Positions 8,281-16,034 of a DNA stretch of 64,000 nucleotides are shown here, in pieces. The stretch is from an uncultured Bacteroidales bacterium (GTDB taxonomy: Bacteria > Bacteroidota > Bacteroidia > Bacteroidales > Bacteroidaceae): assembly GCA_902800305.1 (NCBI GenBank), contig CADCDP010000004.1:1-64000 (forward strand), read 5' to 3'. The position numbers and the translations under genes were made by a program. The notes under the pieces are model-generated. The model saw only the letters and a list, made by a program, of their open reading frames with translations, made no database searches and had not been told where the DNA came from. Each line of letters opens with the position of its first letter. The first letter of the stretch is position 1.

Positions 8281-10377
8281 ATGCGACGCATACACCTACA
8301 GAAATCGTTTATCTCCAATCCGATTGCCTTCTTGTGCAACCTCGCTCTCGTTTACCTTGCCTACGGCATCTGCCGCATTGCCTACCTTCTCGAAAACTGG
8401 GCGACCCTGTCCGAAGGTTTCGATACGCTCTCTTTCGGGGAAGCATTCAAGGGAAGCTGGATGTTCGACACCTCGGCCATCCTCTACACCAATGCCCTCT
8501 ATGCCATCCTCATGTTGTTGCCCCTCCACCTGAAGGAGCGTGACGCTTGGCAACAGGTGGCCAAGTGGATTTATGTGGGTGTGAACGGGCTTTGTGTGGT
8601 GGCCAACCTTGCCGATGCTGTCTATTTCCAATATACGGGTCGCCGCACCACTTCTTCCGTGTTCCAAGAGTTCAGCCATGAAAACAACATCGGAGACGTG
8701 ATAGGGGTGGAGATGTTGCGGCATTGGTATCTGGTGGTGTTGGGTGTTGTGTTGATAGTTGGTTTGGCTGCCCTCTATGTGAGACCGAAAGGAAAGTTCC
8801 GCCTTCACTTGCTGAAAAATATGCTCGTTTATTATACCATCCATTTGATTTGTTTTGGCTTGTATATCCCCATCACGATAGCTGGAATGAGGGGTGGTGC
8901 TACCACGGCAGTACGTCCTATCACCATCAGCAATGCCAACCAGTATGTGAACCGACCTGCTGAGGCTGCTCTGATTCTGAACACGCCTTTCTCGCTGATT
9001 CGTACCATCAACAAAAATGTCTTCGTTGACCCACAATTCTTTTCCCGTCAGGAACTGGACGAGATTTATAGTCCTGTCTATACACCAGCTGACAGTGTGG
9101 TGATGAAGAGGAAGAATGTGGTGGTGCTCATCATGGAAAGCTACGGAAGGGAGTACATCGGTGCTTACAACGAAAGGTTGGACAATGGAAATTACGAGGG
9201 TTACACCCCTTTTACCGACTCACTCATTCAGCAGTCCCTCACCTTCGATTACACCTTTGCCAATGGCCGAAAGAGTATAGACGGAATGCCATCCATCTTG
9301 TCAAGCATTCCACGCTTCATCGAGCCGTTCTTCCTCACTCCAGCCTCGATGAATGAAGTGAGTGGATTGGCTGGAGAGTTGGGCAAGGTGGGGTACGAGT
9401 CAGCTTTCTTCCATGGAGCGGAGAATGGTTCGATGGGATTTGAAGCCTTCGCCCATGCTACTGGGTACAAAGCCTATATGGGACGTACTGAGTACAACCA
9501 AGACAAACGTTTCAACGGTGACAAAGATTTTGATGGTATGTGGGCTATCTGGGACGAAGAATTTTTGCAGTTCTACGCATTGAAGATGAGCGAGATGAAA
9601 CAACCTTTTATCACTTCGGTCTTTACGGCCAGTTCGCACCATCCATATATTGTGCCAGAACGATACAAGGACATCTACAAAGACGAACCAGGAGACCCCA
9701 ACATCATGCACAAGTGCATCCGCTATGTAGATAATGCCTTGCGCCTCTTTTTCGAAACGGCTAAACAACAACCTTGGTATTCAAACACCATTTTCGTTCT
9801 TACGGCAGACCACACCAATAAAACCTCACGCCCTGAATACCAGACTGACCTTGGGGTGTTTGGTGTGCCCATCATTATCTTCGACCCTTCTGGCAAAATC
9901 CTTCCCCAACGTCGCCATTGTATTGCTCAACAAATCGATATTATGCCAACTATTCTTAACTACCTCGGTTACAAGAATTCATATTTGGCTTTTGGACAAG
10001 ACTTGCTCAATACACCCGACAGCCTCACATGGGCTGTCAATAATACGGAAGGCATCTATCAATATGTAAAAGGAGACTATGTGCTACAATTTACTGATGA
10101 TGGACATGCCAAGGCTCTCTACAACTACAAGAAAGATTGGTTCCTTAAGCAAAATCTACTGGGAAAGAAGGGTGAGAAAGAAAAACAGATGGAACGTGAA
10201 CTAAAAGCCATTATACAATCCTATATGGAAAGAATGATAGAAGACAGACTGGTTGTAAAGGGAACCGAAGGAGCAGCGAGAGCCATCCAAGCTCGCTTGG
10301 GGATGGCCGAGTCGCGACTGAGGAAGGCGAAGCCAAAAATGAAAAATGAAAAGGGAAAAGTGAAAAGAGAAAGATGA
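8281..10377 (+). CDS. LtaS-like phosphoglycerol transferase / sulfatase-fold membrane protein
   Basis: A 698-residue protein with about five N-terminal membrane helices (near 17-36, 66-84, 95-113, 148-166 and 180-200) followed by a periplasmic alkaline-phosphatase-superfamily domain. Metal and nucleophile sites are visible: IMESYGRE (about 284-291), NGRKSIDGMPS (about 328-338) where the catalytic Ser/Thr sits, and TADHTNKTS in the last third. The architecture is that of lipoteichoic acid synthase, OpgB and phosphoethanolamine transferases. With a CDP-glycerol transferase-like enzyme and LicD proteins nearby, the best guess is transfer of phosphoglycerol from phospholipid to a surface glycan. 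The last 14 codons are encoded by a heptad array, giving a Lys-rich tail. Confidence 0.82.
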   Translation: MRRIHLQKSFISNPIAFLCNLALVYLAYGICRIAYLLENWATLSEGFDTLSFGEAFKGSWMFDTSAILYTNALYAILMLLPLHLKERDAWQQVAKWIYVGVNGLCVVANLADAVYFQYTGRRTTSSVFQEFSHENNIGDVIGVEMLRHWYLVVLGVVLIVGLAALYVRPKGKFRLHLLKNMLVYYTIHLICFGLYIPITIAGMRGGATTAVRPITISNANQYVNRPAEAALILNTPFSLIRTINKNVFVDPQFFSRQELDEIYSPVYTPADSVVMKRKNVVVLIMESYGREYIGAYNERLDNGNYEGYTPFTDSLIQQSLTFDYTFANGRKSIDGMPSILSSIPRFIEPFFLTPASMNEVSGLAGELGKVGYESAFFHGAENGSMGFEAFAHATGYKAYMGRTEYNQDKRFNGDKDFDGMWAIWDEEFLQFYALKMSEMKQPFITSVFTASSHHPYIVPERYKDIYKDEPGDPNIMHKCIRYVDNALRLFFETAKQQPWYSNTIFVLTADHTNKTSRPEYQTDLGVFGVPIIIFDPSGKILPQRRHCIAQQIDIMPTILNYLGYKNSYLAFGQDLLNTPDSLTWAVNNTEGIYQYVKGDYVLQFTDDGHAKALYNYKKDWFLKQNLLGKKGEKEKQMERELKAIIQSYMERMIEDRLVVKGTEGAARAIQARLGMAESRLRKAKPKMKNEKGKVKRER
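10335..10376. repeat. Heptad array at gene junction
   Basis: Six 7-base A-rich units (AAAAATG twice, then variants such as AAAAGGG and AAAAGTG) form the 3' end of the LtaS-like gene. The final unit contains the start codon of the next gene at 10374. Confidence 0.8.
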
Positions 10378-11405
10378 AGGAACGTAACCATACTTTTGAC
10401 TTTCTGTGTGGTGTGTGCATCATTCGAATGATTGTGTTGCATACCATCACCTTCTGTGGCCACAAGAGCGACGGATGGTGGCAGGAGGTGATGGCATGGT
10501 CGTTTTTCTTCATGTGTTTCTTCTTTTTTAAGGCGGGCTATTTCAATAAGACGGTGTCGGGCAACACGAAGGCTTACGTGAAGGACAAAGCGAAGCGGCT
10601 GCTGGTGCCTTACGTGGTGTGGGGAACGATAGGTTTTCTGATTTATGCAGCCTTTCTCCCTTTCGAGATAGACCGTTACCATCATCCTGTGGAGCCGATG
10701 GAATGGAAGCATTTATGGATGACGAGTTCCTTCTGGGGGAACGAACCCGTGTGGTTCCTGTTCTCGTTCTTCTCTGCCTACGTGCTGGTGCATTTTATCA
10801 AGAAGATTCACATCGTCAAACCCATTTCAGTGTTTCAGACGGTGGTGGTGCTGGCTTGTCCTTTCCTCAGCTACTGGATGTACACCTTGGGGAATCCACT
10901 GCCCATGAGTCTAAGCAATGTCTTCATGGGTGTGTTCTTCTTCAACTTGGGGCGCACATGGCGATGGCTCATCGACCGCATGGGACGACGCTTGACGTTG
11001 ATAGTTTCTATGGTCTTGATAGCAGCGTTTGTAGTGCTGAATGTGCTGTGGCACGGTGAGTATGCCATGAGCACCAATCTTTTCCGTGGCAATCCTTGGG
11101 CTGCTTTCTTCAATACGATGATGATTCTGATTGGTTTGTCGGGATTCCTGCTGAAGTGGCCGTTGAAGCGTGTACCCGTGGTGAACTACATCGGGCAGCA
11201 TTCGATGGTTTATTTTGTGGCGCACTACCCGTTGTTGCAGTTTTATCGTTTCACACATATCTCCTTCGGTCACAGCATTTATGGTCATTGGGATGACTTC
11301 ATCGTGCTGTTGGTGTTCGTCTTTGGATTCTGTACATGGCTGGTGCCGTATGTGGAGAAAGTGCCGTGGTTGTCGGGACGATTTTCAGTCCGCAAGGTCT
11401 CTTAA
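10374..11405 (+). CDS. Acyltransferase-3 family membrane O-acyltransferase (copy 1)
   Basis: A 343-residue polytopic protein of the acyltransferase-3 family, of the fucose 4-O-acetylase/OafA type, which O-acetylates sugars at the cytoplasmic membrane. The N-terminus RNHTFDFLCGVCIIRMIVLH carries the family pattern of an early acidic residue and a helix ending in His; about ten hydrophobic helices follow. The start overlaps the LtaS-like stop (ATGA). A clear paralog lies at 12371-13420; the two share long stretches such as FKAGYFNKTVSGNTK and end alike (PYVEKVPWLSGR). Its stop codon is inside a heptad array. Probably modifies the glycan built by the neighbouring transferases. Confidence 0.85.
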   Translation: MKERNHTFDFLCGVCIIRMIVLHTITFCGHKSDGWWQEVMAWSFFFMCFFFFKAGYFNKTVSGNTKAYVKDKAKRLLVPYVVWGTIGFLIYAAFLPFEIDRYHHPVEPMEWKHLWMTSSFWGNEPVWFLFSFFSAYVLVHFIKKIHIVKPISVFQTVVVLACPFLSYWMYTLGNPLPMSLSNVFMGVFFFNLGRTWRWLIDRMGRRLTLIVSMVLIAAFVVLNVLWHGEYAMSTNLFRGNPWAAFFNTMMILIGLSGFLLKWPLKRVPVVNYIGQHSMVYFVAHYPLLQFYRFTHISFGHSIYGHWDDFIVLLVFVFGFCTWLVPYVEKVPWLSGRFSVRKVS

Positions 11406-11429
11406 ACTTTAAACTCTAAACTTTAAACT
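11402..11429. repeat. Heptad array at gene junction
   Basis: Four 7-base units (TTAAACT three times and CTAAACT once) include the stop codon of acyltransferase copy 1 and fill most of the gap before the next gene. Confidence 0.85.
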
Positions 11430-11441
11430 TTACCAATCTGA

Positions 11442-12350
11442 ATGAATATCGCCTATCTCATATCGGCTCATACCGATGCGCCTCAACTGAAAAGGCTCAT
11501 CGAGGCATTGCATCGGGATGCGCATTTCTTTGTGCATATCGACAAAAAGTCTGACCTTAGCCTTTTTACGTCGCTCATTCATCAGGACAATGTGCATTTC
11601 TTGCAGGAGAGGGTGGATGTGCGATGGGGCACCATTCTGGAGGTGGATTATCAGATGCTGCTTATCAAGGCAGCGGTGGATTTTCCTGTGCATTTCGACC
11701 GCCTCTTCTTCCTTTCGGGCATGGACTACCCGTTGTGGAGTAACGAGCGTATTACGGCATGGATAGAGGCTCAGGGGGAGAGGGAAACTTTGTGTGGCAT
11801 CTGCATGGATACAGACTACATCCGAGGGCAGCAGCGGGATTTATACACGCTGGCTCGTCCGTTCTTCAATGTCAATAGGTTAGGCAATCGCGGCAACCAA
11901 CGGCTCAGCATCTTGTGCCGCAAGGTGAAGGAATGGTTACGCTTGAGGAAATCGCTTTCTTTCACGGTGGATGGTCGTTTGTGGCATCTCTACAAAGGGT
12001 CAGCTTGGTGGTGCATCAGCGAGCGTTTGGCTTCCTATATATATAATATGTATAAGACCAAGCCAGAGATACGGCGTTATTTCGTCGATTCGTTCGGTCA
12101 GGCGGAAACGGTGATACAGACGATTGCGTTCAATTCGCCTGAATATGCTCCCAAATGTATGTTGGTGGAAGGCGAATATCCAGGCTTGGCTGCGTTGACT
12201 CCGCTCCACTTCATCATCTACGAGCCAGTCATCAAGGTGATGGACGAAACGGACTACGACACACTGATGGCGAGTGGACGGATGTTTACGAGAAAACTGG
12301 TGAGTGGCAAGAGTGACCCATTAGTAAAACTCCTAACTCCCAACACCTAA
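11442..12350 (+). CDS. GT14 (core-2/I-branching) N-acetylglucosaminyltransferase-like protein
   Basis: A 302-residue protein of the core-2/I-branching family (GT14). The opening AYLISAHTDAPQLKRLI (residues 4-20), FVHIDKKSD (30-38) and the FLSGMDYPLW block about 55 residues later are typical of bacterial members. It has no membrane segment and presumably works at the cytoplasmic face, adding a branch sugar, possibly GlcNAc or xylose. It is sandwiched between two paralogous acyltransferase genes in the same direction. Its last codons (LLTPNT) are encoded by a heptad array. The family assignment is good; the donor is not known. Confidence 0.85.
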   Translation: MNIAYLISAHTDAPQLKRLIEALHRDAHFFVHIDKKSDLSLFTSLIHQDNVHFLQERVDVRWGTILEVDYQMLLIKAAVDFPVHFDRLFFLSGMDYPLWSNERITAWIEAQGERETLCGICMDTDYIRGQQRDLYTLARPFFNVNRLGNRGNQRLSILCRKVKEWLRLRKSLSFTVDGRLWHLYKGSAWWCISERLASYIYNMYKTKPEIRRYFVDSFGQAETVIQTIAFNSPEYAPKCMLVEGEYPGLAALTPLHFIIYEPVIKVMDETDYDTLMASGRMFTRKLVSGKSDPLVKLLTPNT

Positions 12351-12370
12351 CCCCCAACTCCTAACTTAAG
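12329..12370. repeat. Heptad array at gene junction
   Basis: Six 7-base units (AACTCCT, AACTCCC, AACACCT and similar) encode the last codons of the GT14 gene and run up to the base before the next ATG at 12371. Confidence 0.9.
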
Positions 12371-13420
12371 ATGAAACAGCGCAATCATGCTTTCGACCTC
12401 CTGTGCGGCATCTGCATCATCCGTATGATGCTGCTGCACATCACCAACGCCTGTGGCTTTGGCAATGCAGACTGGTGGACACCCATCATGCACTGGTCTT
12501 ATTTCTTCATGTCTTTCTTTTTCTTCAAGGCAGGTTACTTCAACAAGACGGTGTCGGGTAACACGAAGGAATACTTGAAAGATAAGGCGAAACGGTTGCT
12601 GACCCCCTACGTGGTGTGGGGCACCATCGGCAATCTCATCTATTTCTTCTTCGTCTGCTTTATTTTCGACCCCAACAACGCCCTTTCCAAACAGGTGACA
12701 TGGAGCCACTTGTGGGAGTCGAGCCAATTCTACGGCAATATCCCCTGCTGGTTCCTTTTCTCGTTCTTCATGGCGTATGTGGTGGCTCACCTGATTACGA
12801 AAGTGCCGCCGCTGTTCAGCGTGACGATAGCAGGAAGGAAACGCAACTTCAAAATCCATTGGTTCATCTTCCTGCTGCCCTTCGTCAGCTATTGGTTATG
12901 GACAAAGGATAATCCTATGTGGTTTGGCTTCGACAATGTGTTCATTGGCATCTACCTCTTCTACTTGGGTCGGGTGTGGCATTTCGCCATCGAGAAAATG
13001 GGCGAGGACGTGACACTGGGCGTGTCGGGCGTACTGTTGGCAGGGTTCATCTATCTGAATGGCACCTACTTGGGTGAATACACGATGGTGGACAACATCT
13101 GGGTAGGCAATCCCCTCGTTACGGTCGTAGATATCACCCTGGCACTCTGTGGACTTTCGGGCATCCTGCTCACCATCCGCACCCCTCGCATTCCTGTGGT
13201 CAACTACATCGGCGAGCATTCCATGGTCTTCTTTGTGGCGCACTATCCCATCTTGATGCTCTACAAGATGATACGTTCCGCTAATGTCCGTACCTTGCGA
13301 GGGCATTGGGACGACTATGCCATTTTGGTGCTCATTCTCTTTGGTGTCTGCTTCCTTTTGGTGCCGTATGTGGAAAAAGTTCCGTGGTTGTCAGGGCGAT
13401 GGAAGAAATGTAAAATGTAA
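12371..13420 (+). CDS. Acyltransferase-3 family membrane O-acyltransferase (copy 2)
   Basis: A 349-residue paralog of the acyltransferase at 10374-11405. It begins RNHAFDLLCGICIIRMMLLH, carries the same KAGYFNKTVSGNTKEYLKD stretch and the same C-terminal PYVEKVPWLSGRW, with about ten membrane helices. Such enzymes transfer acetyl or other acyl groups to sugars at the membrane. The pair, separated only by a branching glycosyltransferase, suggests a duplication followed by divergence toward different sugar positions. Its last residues (KKCKM) come from another heptad array. No promoter is seen before it, so it depends on upstream transcription. Confidence 0.85.
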   Translation: MKQRNHAFDLLCGICIIRMMLLHITNACGFGNADWWTPIMHWSYFFMSFFFFKAGYFNKTVSGNTKEYLKDKAKRLLTPYVVWGTIGNLIYFFFVCFIFDPNNALSKQVTWSHLWESSQFYGNIPCWFLFSFFMAYVVAHLITKVPPLFSVTIAGRKRNFKIHWFIFLLPFVSYWLWTKDNPMWFGFDNVFIGIYLFYLGRVWHFAIEKMGEDVTLGVSGVLLAGFIYLNGTYLGEYTMVDNIWVGNPLVTVVDITLALCGLSGILLTIRTPRIPVVNYIGEHSMVFFVAHYPILMLYKMIRSANVRTLRGHWDDYAILVLILFGVCFLLVPYVEKVPWLSGRWKKCKM

Positions 13421-13436
13421 AATGTGAAATGTAAAG
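13409..13436. repeat. Heptad array at gene junction
   Basis: Four 7-base units (TGTAAAA twice, TGTGAAA, TGTAAAG) include the stop codon of acyltransferase copy 2 and abut the promoter of the next gene. Confidence 0.85.
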
Positions 13437-13457
13437 TAACTTTACAAAAAATTTTCG

Positions 13458-13465
13458 TAACTTTG
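13458..13465 (+). promoter_or_regulatory. Promoter -7 element of the SDR gene
   Basis: TAACTTTG fits the Bacteroidota -7 consensus and lies 19 bases before the ATG at 13485. The -33 position falls in the tail of the heptad array and has no clear TTTG. Confidence 0.65.
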
Positions 13466-13484
13466 CAGCCAACAAAACCTCTAA

Positions 13485-14237
13485 ATGGCAGACATGAAGA
13501 AAATATTAGTGGTGGGCGGTGCTAATGGCATCGGGCTTTCGGTGGCAACGCTTCTGGCTCAACGGCCAACGTGTGAGAAGGTGGTGATTATCGACAGGGT
13601 ACCCGTGTCGAAGGAGTATCGGCATCCCAAGTTTGAGCAACATCTTTTCGACCTGACGACCCCCGATTATGCGATATTCGACCAGTTCATGGAGTGTGAT
13701 ACGCTCTTCATTTCTGCTGGCTTCGGACATCTGGCGCTGTTTCGTGATGTGTCAGAGGAACAGATTATTGACTATTTCAACGTGAACACGCTGCCCGTAT
13801 TGCGCATCATCAAACGTTTCTATCCTAAGTTGGAGGCGCAGACCGACTTCTATTGTGGCGTGATGGTCAGTATTGCGGGCTTTATGACTTCCCCCTTCCT
13901 TTCCGTGTATGCAGCCACGAAAGCGGCACAGCGGATGTTCATTGAGAGTGTCAATGTGGAATTGGTCAAGTCAGGCTCTCCCAACCGCATTCTTAATGTG
14001 TCCCCTGGCTCCATCCAAGGCACTTGTTTCAATGGGGGTAAGACCGACCTCTCGCAGACGGAGGCTTTGGCGAAGGACATCATTCGCCATTTGGAACAAA
14101 AAGACGACCTCTTCATACCGCAGTACGAAGAGGTGTTCAAAGGGGTGTTGGAACGCTATTACGCTGATTTCCGTGCCGAGGGCTTGCATTCCTACGATTA
14201 CAAAGTGCAGTCAGGGCGCGTCCCTACCAAATCCTGA
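13485..14237 (+). CDS. Short-chain dehydrogenase/reductase
   Basis: A 250-residue SDR oxidoreductase. The cofactor loop GGANGIG lies at residues 11-17, and SVYAATKAAQ holds the catalytic Tyr-x-x-x-Lys with an upstream Ser in the VSIAG segment. It is soluble and NAD(P)-dependent. A second in-frame ATG lies 9 bases downstream, but the promoter position fits the first. It has its own promoter and ends convergent with the second licD gene, overlapping it by 14 bases at the 3' ends. Its role is probably in making a sugar or polyol precursor for the same glycan; the substrate is unknown. Confidence 0.82.
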   Translation: MADMKKILVVGGANGIGLSVATLLAQRPTCEKVVIIDRVPVSKEYRHPKFEQHLFDLTTPDYAIFDQFMECDTLFISAGFGHLALFRDVSEEQIIDYFNVNTLPVLRIIKRFYPKLEAQTDFYCGVMVSIAGFMTSPFLSVYAATKAAQRMFIESVNVELVKSGSPNRILNVSPGSIQGTCFNGGKTDLSQTEALAKDIIRHLEQKDDLFIPQYEEVFKGVLERYYADFRAEGLHSYDYKVQSGRVPTKS

Positions 14238-15024
14238 CATCCTCCGAGTGATATTCGCTGCCTGGATGCTTGGGCAGTTGCATATAGTCTCCATACCTGT
14301 AGGCCAGGCACTTTTCCGCTTCCTTCATGATGGGGACTTTCGTGTGTTCGTATGGCACGTACCTGACGGGCAGATAGTCTTCTTTCAGACTCTTCTGGTA
14401 ATAGGGGATGCCCAACGCGAAGTCGTAGTATCTGGTGGGTAGCAGCATCGACAAGCCTCTCAGCAGCGGAAAGACGATGTTTCTGTTCAACGCCGCCAAC
14501 CGCCGCACCTTCCCCATGACATCTTCCACTCGTTTGGCTGTGCGCACCATCTTATAGGTATGTCCGAAGGTGAGGTTCGACAGCTTATGTATCCACAGCG
14601 GCACACGTTCCAAAGGGAAAATATCCACCCAGATGCCATGTTCCTTCCACACCTTGTCGTAGCCGTTTCGTTCGAAGAGTTGGCTGTTTCGGTCTCTCAC
14701 TTTCGCAAACTGGAAGAAATAGTTCTTGTCTGTCGTGTACCACTGCAAAGCCAAATGCTGGGGCAGTTCTTCGGGCAGGATTTTCATCAGGCGTTCAAAA
14801 TCGGGGCGCAGCATCTCGATGTCGAGGTCATCATCCCAAGGGATAAAACCTTGATGCCTCACTGCCCCCAGCATACTGCCTCCCGACAGCCAGTAAGGGA
14901 TGCCGTGCCGTTGACAAATTCCGTCTATCACTTCCAGCACTTCCAGCATCCGTTGCTGCATCTTCCATGTCAGCGAGCCTTCGGGGTTGTACTTCTTTCT
15001 TAGTTCTTGTGGGTCAAAAGCCAT
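14224..15024 (-). CDS. LicD-family phosphotransferase (second copy)
   Basis: A 266-residue LicD protein with the family core GGSMLGAVRHQGFIPWDDD in its N-terminal quarter, closely matching the first licD core. Three in-frame Met codons cluster at 15033, 15030 and 15024. Because the minus-strand promoter element lies at 15044-15051, transcription should start near 15037, so I prefer the last Met (MAFDPQEL). It would transfer a CDP-carried phospho-group onto a sugar. The two LicD proteins are diverged outside the core, suggesting different acceptors. It is convergent with the SDR gene and divergent from a glycosyltransferase. Confidence 0.85.
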   Translation of the reverse strand: MAFDPQELRKKYNPEGSLTWKMQQRMLEVLEVIDGICQRHGIPYWLSGGSMLGAVRHQGFIPWDDDLDIEMLRPDFERLMKILPEELPQHLALQWYTTDKNYFFQFAKVRDRNSQLFERNGYDKVWKEHGIWVDIFPLERVPLWIHKLSNLTFGHTYKMVRTAKRVEDVMGKVRRLAALNRNIVFPLLRGLSMLLPTRYYDFALGIPYYQKSLKEDYLPVRYVPYEHTKVPIMKEAEKCLAYRYGDYMQLPKHPGSEYHSEDVRIW

Positions 15025-15043
15025 AAACATCAATTTTTTGTTG

Positions 15044-15071
15044 CAAAATTACAGAAAAACATTTACCTTTG
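15044..15071. promoter_or_regulatory. Face-to-face divergent promoter elements
   Basis: A minus-strand -7 element TAATTTTG (15044-15051) serves licD. A plus-strand TACCTTTG (15064-15071) serves the glycosyltransferase at 15093. The two promoters share the same 60-base gap and must overlap, so the two genes probably compete for polymerase. Confidence 0.65.
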
Positions 15072-15092
15072 CAAGTAAAACAATCTATTTTT

Positions 15093-16034
15093 ATGCCATT
15101 AGCTCCTGTTGCCCTCTTTGTTTATAATCGTGCAGACAACATGATGAAGACCCTTGAATGTCTTGTCAAGAACACGTTGGCTGCCGAAACCGACCTCTAC
15201 GTCTTTTCCGATGGAGGAAAGGACACGAAATCTTGGCGGCAGGTGCAAGACGTAAGAAGGAAACTCCACAGGTTCAAGTCGAAGGTCGAGGCAGAAGGTG
15301 CGCTCAAGAGTATGACTATCGTGGAGCGTCCCGAAAACATCTACCTTGAGCGCAACATCACCGAGGGCATCGCACAAATCTTCGAGACCTACGACCGCGT
15401 GATGGTACTGGAAGACGACATCTGCACATCCCCCTATTATCTCCAATACATGAACCAAGCTTTCGACCTCTATGCCGACGTGCCGAAGGTGATGCACGTG
15501 GCGGGATTCACCAATTTAGCCTTAGACCCCCTTCAGGAGTCTGTCTTCTACTTCACCCCTCACATGTCGGGTTGGGGTTGGGGCACATGGCGCGACCGTT
15601 GGCAGCAGCACTTCATCCACTATCAGACGCGTGAAGAGGCACTCGAAGGCATGAGCCTCGATGACCAGGACGCCATTCAATACGGAGGTGTCTTTCCCTG
15701 TCTGAAAAGCCTCGACAAACGCCCCATTCCGTGGGACATCTGTTGGGAAATAGCCATCTACAAAGCTGGTGGACTCTGTCTCACCCCTGGCCATACCCTT
15801 GTGCGCAACATCGGCCTCAAGAATGGAACCCATTTCCGTGCGTTTGACATCATCCAACGCTATGAGTTCGACCGTGACCCCATGGAAGAGCCTCTGCCCC
15901 TTACACGTATAAAAAATCCGCAAAAAGATCCTCACATCGAAGCTCTTTTTGCGGAAGCCATCACCGATTGGGGCATCCGTTATACCCCTTTCGGCAAGTT
16001 TGTCCGATTCTTCTATAAGATGTTTAAGGGATAA
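15093..16034 (+). CDS. Glycosyltransferase (GT-A fold, GNT-I/GT2-like)
   Basis: A 313-residue glycosyltransferase beginning PLAPVALFVYNRADNM, with LYVFSDGGKD for nucleotide binding and VLEDDI as the metal-binding acidic motif, followed by MSGWGWGTWRDRW near the acceptor site. This pattern fits the GNT-I-like branch of GT-A enzymes common in Bacteroidota glycan loci. The ATG at 15093 is preferred over an upstream TTG because the promoter element ends at 15071. There is no signal peptide. It is the last gene of the surface-glycan locus; its 3' end overlaps that of the GH43 gene by 11 bases on the opposite strand. Confidence 0.78.
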   Translation: MPLAPVALFVYNRADNMMKTLECLVKNTLAAETDLYVFSDGGKDTKSWRQVQDVRRKLHRFKSKVEAEGALKSMTIVERPENIYLERNITEGIAQIFETYDRVMVLEDDICTSPYYLQYMNQAFDLYADVPKVMHVAGFTNLALDPLQESVFYFTPHMSGWGWGTWRDRWQQHFIHYQTREEALEGMSLDDQDAIQYGGVFPCLKSLDKRPIPWDICWEIAIYKAGGLCLTPGHTLVRNIGLKNGTHFRAFDIIQRYEFDRDPMEEPLPLTRIKNPQKDPHIEALFAEAITDWGIRYTPFGKFVRFFYKMFKG

